Source: Planctomycetia bacterium
GTDB lineage: Bacteria; Planctomycetota; UBA11346
Assembly (NCBI GenBank): GCA_005801395.1
Contig: SYDV01000018.1
Location: 1 to 7,025 of the forward strand
Direction: 5' to 3'
Length of the DNA stretch: 7,025 nt
Part shown: piece after piece, positions 1-6,071 of the stretch
How positions within the stretch are numbered: the first letter of the stretch is position 1
How the letters are laid out: the number at the start of each line of letters is the position of its first letter
The notes under the pieces: generated by a model
The model's input: only the letters and a program-made list of their open reading frames with translations
Database searches by the model: none
Told to the model about the DNA's origin: nothing
Position numbers and translations under genes: made by a program

Positions 1-44
1 ACGGCGGCGGCGGTGGACGCGGCGGCGGCGGATACGATCGCTAA
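1..44 (+). CDS. C-terminal end of a glycine-rich protein, probably an RRM-type RNA-binding protein (partial)
   Basis: Only the last 13 codons are inside the window. Read from base 3, they give five Gly, Arg, four Gly, then Tyr-Asp-Arg and a TAA stop at 42-44. A Gly/Arg-rich tail ending in an aromatic-acidic-basic tripeptide is typical of small bacterial RRM proteins (cold-shock-like RNA chaperones). That assignment is family knowledge, because the RRM itself lies upstream of the window and cannot be seen. The strong terminator 27 bases after the stop fits the 3' end of a separate, well-expressed transcript. A low-complexity glycine tail of some other protein remains possible. Confidence 0.6.
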   Translation, partial: GGGGGRGGGGYDR

Positions 45-70
45 TTAGCGATTAAATTATCAGCTTCAAT

Positions 71-107
71 AAAACCGATCTAGCGCCATGCGCTGGGTCG
101 GTTTTTT
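71..107 (+). terminator. Strong intrinsic terminator of the glycine-rich protein gene
   Basis: Bases 71-86 (AAAACCGATCTAGCGC) pair with 90-105 as a continuous 16-bp stem. It contains two G·U wobbles (79/97 and 81/95) and a CAT triloop at 87-89. The 3' strand runs into six T residues at 102-107. An A-tract, a stem and a U-tract make this a textbook rho-independent terminator. The triloop contains an ATG at 88 that opens a long reading frame, but a start codon inside a terminator loop is implausible. Confidence 0.93.
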
Positions 108-131
108 GTTTTTGGGCTCTGCCCCCAGACC
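107..131 (+). repeat. GGGCTCTGCC repeat, copy 1, after a terminator
   Basis: Directly after the terminator U-tract comes G, TTTTT and GGGCTCTGCCCCCAGACC. A small hairpin forms between GGGC and GCCC around a TCT loop (114-124). A diverged copy sits at 2365-2386 after the end of rlmF, again behind a T-rich stretch. The shared core is TTTTGGG plus GCTCTGC followed by a C-rich tail. From memory, similar GGGGCTCTGCCCC motifs occur in many bacterial genomes. Two copies in 7 kb suggest a dispersed 3'-end-associated repeat. The function is unknown. Confidence 0.5.
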
Positions 132-177
132 TTGCTTGCCGCTTGCGAATGGCTCAAGGAACAATTACGTCGCACAC

Positions 178-1206
178 ATGCGTTTTTTACCTGCTGCTGA
201 TCCCTTACTATCGTATTTTTGTCCGTTGCCGGTTGATCGCGCCTTGCCTGCCGTGCGCTTAGAGCGATTTCCGCGTTCAGCTTATGAGGCTGTGAACGGA
301 CAAATTGGACCGTTAGCGAATTTGCGTTCCTCAGCTGGATGTGCCATCGTATTCAGCACGGATTCACCGAGAATTACCGTGGTTTTGGAACGTTTACGTC
401 ATCATCAACCCATCGCTTGTGGAATTACTTTAGAAATCGAACGCGATGATGGCTGGCATCAGGTGTCTAGCGCTGATATTCGTGAATTGGATGGCGATGT
501 GAGTATTGGTTTACCGACGGGGCTCGAACGCGGCGGGCCGGTACGAACCGTGTGGGTGTGGTTACCACTGATAAGTACCTGTGCCGTCGCCGGCATAAAA
601 ATAACCGAAGGGGCGCAAGTCGCTGTGGCGAAATTACCGGAACCACGCTGGCTAGCGATCGGTGATAGTTTGACCCAGGGTTTTAGTGTTCAATCGCCTG
701 TCCAAAATTGGGTGCATCGCCTGAGTCGACGCTGGTCTATGCCTGTTTATAATATGGGTGTTGGCGGAATTAAGATTGAACCAGCGGTTTTTTCTCCGGC
801 ATTGACTGAGCGGCGATACGATTTGGTGACGATAGCACTGGGCAGTAATCATTCGTGGCGCGAATCGGATGTCGAAACTGCGGTGCTTGCGGCAAAATCT
901 ATGGTTGAGCTAGCCCTAGCGGGCGGACATGGTCGTGTGGTGTGGTTGCTACCACCGTGGAAACCGTGCGAAGAGGGGAAAGGTCCGTCGGATTTTGCCG
1001 GTGTGCCATTAGATCGAGCAGCAGGGCAACGCGTCGGTCGTGTTCGCGAAGCGTTACGCGAATGTCTTAATCGTGTAGTCCCGGCATTGACCATCATCGA
1101 CGATTTAATGCCTCATGATCACAGATTATTACCAGACGGTTTACACCCACAGGCTCTCGGATTTGCCAAATTCGCAGATAACGTAGCGAATAAATTGGGC
1201 GGTTAA
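178..1206 (+). CDS. SGNH/GDSL-family esterase with N-terminal beta-sandwich-like domain
   Basis: This 342-residue protein is probably an acyl- or acetyl-ester hydrolase acting on a carbohydrate or lipid ester. The C-terminal half carries the SGNH blocks. Block I is WLAIGDSLTQG, with the nucleophile Ser in GDS around residue 163. Block II is the Gly in NMGVGG, block III is Asn in LGSNHS, and block V is PDGLHP with the catalytic Asp and His. The N-terminal 155 residues, with FSTDSPRITVVL and a later VWVWLPL stretch, resemble the jelly-roll-like domain that precedes the hydrolase domain in SGNH_hydr_N/CE2-type proteins. I see no signal peptide, so it is probably cytoplasmic. The frame is open back to an ATG at 88, but that codon lies in the terminator loop, so I use ATG 178. 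No good Shine-Dalgarno lies at standard spacing (AAGGA at 156-160 is 17 bases upstream). The substrate cannot be predicted. Confidence 0.85.
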   Translation: MRFLPAADPLLSYFCPLPVDRALPAVRLERFPRSAYEAVNGQIGPLANLRSSAGCAIVFSTDSPRITVVLERLRHHQPIACGITLEIERDDGWHQVSSADIRELDGDVSIGLPTGLERGGPVRTVWVWLPLISTCAVAGIKITEGAQVAVAKLPEPRWLAIGDSLTQGFSVQSPVQNWVHRLSRRWSMPVYNMGVGGIKIEPAVFSPALTERRYDLVTIALGSNHSWRESDVETAVLAAKSMVELALAGGHGRVVWLLPPWKPCEEGKGPSDFAGVPLDRAAGQRVGRVREALRECLNRVVPALTIIDDLMPHDHRLLPDGLHPQALGFAKFADNVANKLGG

Positions 1207-1281
1207 TTTTGTTTATGGGTTAATCTAACCAAGACGGAGGGGCGTTAGGTATTTGGCAGAGCGTCATTACGCTGATGGCCT

Positions 1282-2364
1282 ATGCCACGTCCTTCATCAA
1301 CATCAGCCATCACTTCTCCTCGCGCTAAAGCGGTTATTCCCGCAGCTGTGTCCGCCGCGAAGAAGAAATCCCCAGCAAAAGAACCCCAGACGAGCCCGGA
1401 GTCGGCAGACGTTTTGCAGGATGGATTGCACCCACGTAGTCGACATCACGGATCGTATGATTTTGTCGCGTTGACGAAAATATGCCCTGACTTGAAGCGT
1501 TACGTGATGACTAATCGTTTTGGTAATCGTTCGATTGATTTCGCCATGCCGGTGGCAGTCAAAACGTTAAATCAAGCGCTGATGCTTAGTTTTTATAATA
1601 TCAAAGCGTGGGATATTCCGGCGGGATATCTATGTCCTCCGATTCCTGGGCGAGCTGATTATCTACATCACCTCGCGGATTTATTAGCTACCGGACATAG
1701 TGGAAACATGCCGAAAGGAGAAAAGATTTCGGCGCTAGATATTGGCGTTGGCGCAAGTGCAATTTATCCATTAATTGGTCATCGTGTATATGGATGGCGA
1801 TTTGTTGGCAGTGATTGCGATGCGAAAGCGACTGAATCGGCACGGCGAATTGTGCGCGCCAATGAGGGTTTGGATAAGGTCATTACGATTCGCACGCAAC
1901 AATCTACACAAAAGATTTTTAACGGAGTCGTAAAGCCGGACGAACATTTCGACGTGTCGATGTGTAATCCGCCATTTCATACATCGGCAGAGGAAGCAGC
2001 GGCTGGTACGCGGAGAAAATGGCTGCAATTGGGGAAAACCGCTGCGTTGCGCAATAGTGACAAACCCGTTTTAAATTTCGGAGGAAAAGAAACCGAGTTA
2101 TGGTGCCCAGGCGGCGAAGTCGGTTTCATCAGTCGTATGATTCAAGAAAGTGCGGAATATAACAATCTCTGTATGTGGTTTACCTCATTGGTGTCCAAAG
2201 AAACCAGCATGCCGGCAATTGTACGCGCTCTCAAGCAAGCCCATGTCCGCGAACGACGTGTTATCGAATTAGTCCACGGGCAAAAACGTAGTCGTATTGT
2301 TGCTTGGACTTTCCTAGATGAACGTCAACGCAAGACGTGGCGCGACGCGCGTTGGGGTTTTTAG
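1282..2364 (+). CDS. rlmF: 23S rRNA (adenine(1618)-N6)-methyltransferase RlmF
   Basis: This 360-residue, SAM-dependent enzyme methylates N6 of A1618 of 23S rRNA in the cytoplasm. From about residue 47 it follows the E. coli RlmF sequence as I recall it. Landmarks are LHPRSRHHGSYDF, WDIPAGYLCPPIPGRADY, the SAM-binding LDIGVGAS-IYPLIG, the catalytic NPPF in CNPPFHTSAEEA, LNFGGKETELWCPGGEVGFI, MWFTSLVSKE and the C-terminal SRIVAWTFLDE. The first ~45 residues are a Ser/Pro/Ala/Lys-rich, probably disordered basic tail absent from E. coli RlmF. ATG 1282 is the first start after an in-frame stop at 1273-1275. It has no clear Shine-Dalgarno, as the GGAGG at 1236-1240 is about 40 bases away. The gene lies 75 bp after the esterase on the same strand, but a functional link is not evident. 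Confidence 0.95.
   Translation: MPRPSSTSAITSPRAKAVIPAAVSAAKKKSPAKEPQTSPESADVLQDGLHPRSRHHGSYDFVALTKICPDLKRYVMTNRFGNRSIDFAMPVAVKTLNQALMLSFYNIKAWDIPAGYLCPPIPGRADYLHHLADLLATGHSGNMPKGEKISALDIGVGASAIYPLIGHRVYGWRFVGSDCDAKATESARRIVRANEGLDKVITIRTQQSTQKIFNGVVKPDEHFDVSMCNPPFHTSAEEAAAGTRRKWLQLGKTAALRNSDKPVLNFGGKETELWCPGGEVGFISRMIQESAEYNNLCMWFTSLVSKETSMPAIVRALKQAHVRERRVIELVHGQKRSRIVAWTFLDERQRKTWRDARWGF
2326..2362 (+). terminator. Possible intrinsic terminator overlapping the 3' end of rlmF
   Basis: CAACGC at 2326-2331 can pair with GCGTTG at 2349-2354. Within this, GCGC-GAC-GCGC forms an internal hairpin (2340-2350). GGG and TTTTT follow at 2358-2362, running into the stop codon. The stem is short and lies inside coding sequence. 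It is therefore a weaker candidate than the one at 71-107, but its position just before the GGGGCTCTGC repeat mirrors that arrangement. Confidence 0.35.
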
Positions 2365-2386
2365 TTTTGGGGCTCTGCTCCAGGCC
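2365..2386 (+). repeat. GGGCTCTGCC repeat, copy 2, after rlmF
   Basis: Immediately after the rlmF stop comes TTTTGGGGCTCTGCTCCAGG and then CCCCG. It aligns with copy 1 at 107-131. GGGGC and GCTCC (2369-2373 / 2377-2381) still pair, through a G·U wobble, around the same TCT loop. The hairpin is therefore conserved although the bases differ slightly. Confidence 0.5.
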
Positions 2387-2580
2387 CCGCGTCCCTTTGT
2401 CGCACCTTTTTTTCCTTCGCTACGTAAAAAATCATCGGGCGGTCGCTTTGCTCCCATTTTGCCCTATGATCGGTGCTCGGCGGGCGTGTTTTTTCAGCCA
2501 TGTTTTTCGTTCGCCATTATTTTTTTTCGGACATCTGTTCGGAGAACAAAACGAAGGTATCGATAAAATAAATTAATATT
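2387..2580. other. Convergent intergenic region between rlmF and the histidine kinase gene
   Basis: About 190 bases with no convincing gene. The sequence is T-rich on the + strand, with runs of seven to eight T at 2407-2413 and around 2520-2527. It includes a small hairpin TGTTC-GGA-GAACA at 2536-2548. Reading frames that cross this region from inside rlmF translate to hydrophobic, low-complexity peptides without recognisable motifs. I treat them as chance frames. Confidence 0.6.
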
Positions 2581-2586
2581 TTATCG
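2561..2586 (-). terminator. AT-rich hairpin at the 3' end of the histidine kinase gene
   Basis: CGATAAAATA (2561-2570) is perfectly complementary to TATTTTATCG (2577-2586) around a 6-base loop. The structure overlaps the kinase stop codon (complement of 2581-2583). It lacks a clean U-tract on the minus strand, so it may be only a weak terminator or a 3'-end stabiliser. Confidence 0.4.
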
Positions 2587-3795
2587 CACGCGTAAAATAA
2601 ATCGCGCTCCGCCAATGGGCGCGTCTTCAACGCTCAATGATCCGCCATTCAATGCCGCAATGGTGTGCGCGATGGCGAGGCCTAATCCCGTACCGTGATC
2701 TTTGGTGGTAAAGAATGGGGTAAATATGCGTTGGCGTTCGTCTTTGGGTACACCTGGGCCGTTGTCATCAATGGTGTAGATGAGGTGGTCAGCCTCTCTG
2801 CTTACGGTAATAATGACCTGTCCATCAGTTCGACTCGTACCTTGCACTGCCTGAATGGCGTTTTGAACTAAGTTGAGTAAAACTTGTTTTAGTTGCATCC
2901 CATCAAGGGGAATGGCGGTTTTTCCCGCGTGATCGTGGAGCGTGAGCGCGACAGAAATTTCATCTGGCTGAACGGCTTCACCAGCTTTGGTAAGTTCAAG
3001 ACATGACCGCGCTAAATCCCCAGGGATCGCTGGTCGGCGTTCAATGCGGCGTGGATTGGTAAATTCTAATAAGGCACTGACGGTGCGATTCAGCGTTCGC
3101 ACGCCTTCGACAATATGATTGGCGAAGGCGTGACGTTTGTCATCGTTGGGCAAATCACGAACTAATAAACTGGCGAAGCCTTCGATGCCATTTAATGGAT
3201 TGCGAATTTCGTGGGCCACGCCGGCGGCCATTTCGCCGAGTTGTTTTAAGCGATCCGCGCGTTCGACGGATTCTTGCAGGCGACGTACTTCGGTGACGTC
3301 TTCAAAAACCTCAACCGCTCCGATGAGGGTGCCGTCTTGACTGAGCAGGGGATTTGCCTGAGCGGATAATATACGCGGGCGACCGTCGCGACCGCGGATG
3401 TGGTGTTCATAGGCGCCGGTTGGTATGCCATTGAGTAGTGCTAACAGTGGGCTGTCGGGGAATGTGGCGCGCCAGTCGGCGCCAATCGGATCTGGTACCA
3501 TCCCTGAGAGTAATAATTCTGCGGCGCGATTACAGGTCGTGACGATGCCTTCGCGGTCGATGGCGACCACTCCACTGGCCACTGATTCCATGACTAAATT
3601 GAGCCAGGCCGTCGTGCGGTCGAGTGCTGCTACGTTTTCGCTGAGTTTATGATTGGTGGCGACCAGCTCTTGCTGCTTCTGTACTAATACCTGTTCTAAG
3701 CGGTTAATACGCGCCGACAGTGCTGCGGTGGTTTCGTCAAACAGACGTAAAGCCGCCTCTATTTCAGCAAGTTTTGGCGGTTGGGGTTCCGGCAC
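2581..3795 (-). CDS. Soluble PAS-domain sensor histidine kinase (NtrB/AtoS/FlgS-like)
   Basis: This 404-residue kinase would autophosphorylate and pass phosphate to a response regulator. Residues ~8-65 are a heptad-like coiled coil. A PAS domain covers ~65-170 and ends in the typical VEVFEDVTEVRRL. The HisKA H-box GVAHEIRNPLNGIEGF carries the phospho-acceptor His195. The ATPase domain has an N-box (LLNLVQNAIQA, Asn312), G1 (DNGPG, 344-348), an F-box (IFTPFFTTK) and G2 (GTGLGLAIA, 368-375). No transmembrane segment or signal peptide is visible, so it should sense a cytoplasmic cue or partner. The family most resembles kinases that pair with NtrC-type sigma-54 activators. No response regulator lies beside it, because both flanking genes are on the opposite strand. 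I take the GTG start at 3795. It lacks a Shine-Dalgarno, and the frame is open back to 3858, so the N-terminus is uncertain. Confidence 0.92.
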   Translation of the reverse strand: MPEPQPPKLAEIEAALRLFDETTAALSARINRLEQVLVQKQQELVATNHKLSENVAALDRTTAWLNLVMESVASGVVAIDREGIVTTCNRAAELLLSGMVPDPIGADWRATFPDSPLLALLNGIPTGAYEHHIRGRDGRPRILSAQANPLLSQDGTLIGAVEVFEDVTEVRRLQESVERADRLKQLGEMAAGVAHEIRNPLNGIEGFASLLVRDLPNDDKRHAFANHIVEGVRTLNRTVSALLEFTNPRRIERRPAIPGDLARSCLELTKAGEAVQPDEISVALTLHDHAGKTAIPLDGMQLKQVLLNLVQNAIQAVQGTSRTDGQVIITVSREADHLIYTIDDNGPGVPKDERQRIFTPFFTTKDHGTGLGLAIAHTIAALNGGSLSVEDAPIGGARFILRVR

Positions 3796-3910
3796 AGGAG
3801 TTAGATTAGAGGTATTTGGCAGGTGGGGAAGGTCTGAGGAGGTCGGAATTTCAAATCATCCACAATCACATACTGGAAGTCTGCCACAAACCGCTAAAGC
3901 TCTGCTTTCC
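3796..3910. promoter_or_regulatory. Divergent promoter region between the kinase and the AraC-family gene
   Basis: These 115 bases must hold the promoters for both divergent genes. I cannot point to convincing -35/-10 pairs on either strand. A perfect Shine-Dalgarno, AGGAGGT, lies at 3837-3843 on the + strand. It is not placed to serve the ATG at 3911, but it sits five bases before an in-frame ATT at 3848. Confidence 0.5.
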
Positions 3911-4723
3911 ATGACGGCCAACGCTTTTCCTATTCGCATCGACAGCCTATTTTATCGTGAGGCCGGTTTGGCCTACCATACGGGAGCCCATGAACATCGG
4001 GTGCACCAGTGGATCTATTGCATGCATGGTGGCATGACGATTTCAATTAACGGCAGCTTCTTTGAATTGCATCCGGAAGAATCTCTGATCATTCCACCAA
4101 AAGCGAATCGTGAAACGTGGTGTCGACAAAAGGCACCCGGGTATTTGGTGTGTATTTTTGACGCTGCGCGTTTGGATATGACATCATTGGAGAGTCGAGT
4201 CTTAAAATTACCGAGCGAAATGCGCGAAGACATTCAAGCCTTGGTTCGTGAATTGCGCCAGCCGCGTGGAAATGAATCGCCATTTTTAACCAGCGCTTTA
4301 GTCGTTCGTTTATTAATTGGCCATTCACGTACGATTGAATTAGGCACTCCGCAACCGACATCGTCCTTGTCGTCGCTTAATGCTATTCGCCATCAAGAAG
4401 TGGTGGAACAGGCCGAAGTGTTCATGAAGAAAAATTTACATCGGCAATTATTGCGTCATGAAATTGCCACATCTGTCAATGTCAGCGAACCGCATCTGGC
4501 AAGATTGTTTCGTGCGGCGACCAACAAAACGGTGCTACAACGTCTCACTGATATGCGAATTGTTCAAGCGAAGTCGTTACTGCTTGAGAGCACCTTATCA
4601 GTTACGCAAATCGCGGGCGAGGTCGGTTTAAGTTCCTTCAGTCACTTTACGCGAATTTTCAAACGCGCCGTAGGCGTAGCGCCATCAGATTATCGCCGGT
4701 CGGGTGGACAGTCGTGGGCGTGA
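3911..4723 (+). CDS. AraC-family transcriptional regulator with N-terminal cupin sensor domain
   Basis: This 270-residue protein has the standard AraC layout. A cupin-like ligand-binding half comes first (residues ~10-90), with HTGAHEHRVHQWIYCMHGGM near the start and ELHPEESLIIPPKANRETW. A linker follows, then two helix-turn-helix motifs. HTH1 is around 182-205 (LRHEIATSVNVSEPHLARLF) and HTH2 is around 229-262 (TQIAGEVGLSSFSHFTRIFK, then GVAPSDYRR, the AraC signature). AraC proteins of this size usually activate nearby sugar-use genes when they bind a small ligand. The co-directional oxidoreductase 155 bp downstream is the obvious candidate target, which is an inference. ATG 3911 is the first Met before the cupin. 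The open frame extends much further upstream, but that part is antisense to the kinase gene. Its weak ribosome site leaves an upstream non-ATG start possible. Confidence 0.9.
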   Translation: MTANAFPIRIDSLFYREAGLAYHTGAHEHRVHQWIYCMHGGMTISINGSFFELHPEESLIIPPKANRETWCRQKAPGYLVCIFDAARLDMTSLESRVLKLPSEMREDIQALVRELRQPRGNESPFLTSALVVRLLIGHSRTIELGTPQPTSSLSSLNAIRHQEVVEQAEVFMKKNLHRQLLRHEIATSVNVSEPHLARLFRAATNKTVLQRLTDMRIVQAKSLLLESTLSVTQIAGEVGLSSFSHFTRIFKRAVGVAPSDYRRSGGQSWA

Positions 4724-4878
4724 GCGCAAAGCACTCAAAGCAGATCGAATACAGAACCTGAATTGATCGCGTCTGGCTAGATTTAAATCGCTGGGCTATC
4801 TAGGATACCAAGCCAGCGTTCTGCTAAAGCGTCCGTTTTGCCGTTTCATCTTTGTCCATTTCCGTTTAAAGGATCTCC
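4724..4878 (+). promoter_or_regulatory. Regulatory region upstream of the oxidoreductase gene, with inverted repeats
   Basis: This 155-base gap has no reading frame worth calling. It holds a perfect 10-bp palindrome GATTTAAATC (4780-4789). Around that is a wider inverted arrangement: CTGGCT (4773-4778) pairs with AGCCAG (4811-4816), and TAGAT (4778-4782) with ATCTA (4798-4802). These could be operator half-sites or an RNA fold. AraC proteins more often bind direct repeats, so assignment to the neighbouring regulator is tentative. No clear sigma-70 promoter was found. Confidence 0.4.
4868..4873 (+). promoter_or_regulatory. Ribosome binding site of the oxidoreductase gene
   Basis: AAAGGA ends five bases before the ATG at 4879. 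It is a good Shine-Dalgarno at normal spacing and fixes the start. Confidence 0.8.
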
Positions 4879-6060
4879 ATGAGCACTTCTCCTTCAAAAA
4901 TTCTTCGCATCGGTGTTGTTGGCATTGGCAACATGGGCTCGAGTCACGTGACGACCATCAATGACGGCAAAGTAAAACGCTGCCAGGTGACGGCGGTTGC
5001 TGACGGCGATGCCGAGCGCACTGGCCGTTTCCCGAAAGCGAAAGCATTTAAAACGGGTAAAGAATTAGTGGAGTCGGGTGAAGTCGATGCCGTGATCATC
5101 GCGACCCCACATTTCGATCACACGACGTTAGGGACAGCCGCTTTAGCCGCTGGTCTGCACGTGTTAGTCGAAAAACCATTGTCTGTTCATAAAGCTGACT
5201 GTGAGCGATTGATTGCTGCCTATCATGCGCGTCCTAAGAAAGAGCAAATTTTTGGCGCTATGTTTAATCAGCGTACTGACCCACATTATGCTAAAGTGCG
5301 TGAGTTAATTGTGAGTGGTGAATTAGGCGAAGTTCGTCGAATTAATTGGATCGTAACCGATTGGTTCCGTACGGAAGCTTATTATGGCAGCAGCGGTTGG
5401 CGCGCGACCTGGAAGGGTGAAGGCGGTGGGGTATTGGTTAATCAATGTCCCCATAATTTAGATTTAATTCAATGGATGTTTGGGATGCCGACTTCGGTGC
5501 GTGCATTTTGTGAATTTGGAAAATGGCATGATATTGAGACGGAAGATGCGGTGACTGCGTACTTGGAATTTCCTAATGGCGCGACCGGTGTCTTTATAAC
5601 CTCGACGGGTGAAACTCCTGGTACCAATCGTTTAGAAATTGCTGCCGAACGTGGTCGTATTGTTATTGAAAATGGTAAGGTTCAGTGGACGCGTAATACC
5701 GTTGCGATGACTGAATTTAGCAAGACCACGGATTCAAGTTTTGGTCGCCCTGACGTGTGGAACATTGATATTCCCATCGACGGTAGTGGTGGTCAGCACA
5801 TCGCCATTTTACAAAACTTTGTCGACGCTGTTCTGGATGGTGTGCCGTTGATCGCACCTGCTGTCGAATGCATGAATTCGGTAGAAATCGCTAACGCGTG
5901 CATCTATTCGAGCCTCACGAATGCCACCGTGCAATTCCCGCTGGATGGCGCGAAGTATGAGCAAGCCCTGCAAAAGCTCATTACCGAATCTAAGTTCGTG
6001 AAAAAAGTGGTCAAACGTACCGCGAGTGCGGATGATTTTGCGAAGTCGCATCAGAAGTGA
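4879..6060 (+). CDS. Gfo/Idh/MocA-family NAD(P)-dependent oxidoreductase
   Basis: This 393-residue cytoplasmic dehydrogenase or oxidoreductase acts on a sugar, inositol or related polyol. The N-terminal Rossmann fold has GVVGIGNMGSSH (Gly15, Gly17, Gly20) and an ADGDAERT stretch after beta-2. The family signature EKP is at 98-100, with Lys99 the likely catalytic or substrate-contacting residue. The C-terminal domain carries GGGVLVNQCPHNLDLIQWMFG (182-202), which includes the conserved His192 and Asp195. In this stretch Asn188 stands where many family members have Asp, a variant I associate with the GGGxLxNQxxHxLDL clade. Length is normal and the protein looks intact. No twin-arginine or other export signal is visible, unlike many relatives in PVC bacteria. 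It is followed on the same strand by an isomerase-like gene, a pairing common in sugar and inositol catabolism. The exact substrate is unknown. Confidence 0.93.
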   Translation: MSTSPSKILRIGVVGIGNMGSSHVTTINDGKVKRCQVTAVADGDAERTGRFPKAKAFKTGKELVESGEVDAVIIATPHFDHTTLGTAALAAGLHVLVEKPLSVHKADCERLIAAYHARPKKEQIFGAMFNQRTDPHYAKVRELIVSGELGEVRRINWIVTDWFRTEAYYGSSGWRATWKGEGGGVLVNQCPHNLDLIQWMFGMPTSVRAFCEFGKWHDIETEDAVTAYLEFPNGATGVFITSTGETPGTNRLEIAAERGRIVIENGKVQWTRNTVAMTEFSKTTDSSFGRPDVWNIDIPIDGSGGQHIAILQNFVDAVLDGVPLIAPAVECMNSVEIANACIYSSLTNATVQFPLDGAKYEQALQKLITESKFVKKVVKRTASADDFAKSHQK

Positions 6061-6071
6061 AATCCTTAGGA

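Noticed and set aside
88..177. N-terminal 30-residue extension of the esterase from ATG 88
   Set aside because: The ATG is in the triloop of a near-perfect terminator, and the extension translates the U-tract and a repeat. ATG 178 is used instead.
652..1097. Minus-strand frames opposite the esterase
   Set aside because: They lie fully antisense to the SGNH motifs and their translations show no recognisable domain.
1218..1230. GGTTA-ATC-TAACC hairpin between the esterase and rlmF as a terminator
   Set aside because: The stem is only 5 bp and no T-run follows. It is too weak to call.
1247..1259. 13-mer AGGTATTTGGCAG shared between 1247-1259 and 3810-3822, resembling half of a sigma-54 site
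   Set aside because: One 13-base match in 7 kb is compatible with chance, and neither copy has the TTGC element at sigma-54 spacing.
1253..1474. Short + frame starting with TTG before rlmF
   Set aside because: It overlaps rlmF in another frame, its translation is low-complexity, and the rlmF frame carries the conserved motifs.
2318..2576. Two overlapping + frames crossing the rlmF end into the convergent gap
   Set aside because: They start inside rlmF. Their peptides are driven by T-runs (Phe-rich) and by the GCTCTGC repeat, with no ribosome site or domain.
3653..3910. Long upstream extension of the AraC frame
   Set aside because: It is antisense to the kinase N-terminus and does not belong to the AraC fold. 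Only the last ~20 residues (from 3848) could conceivably be real.
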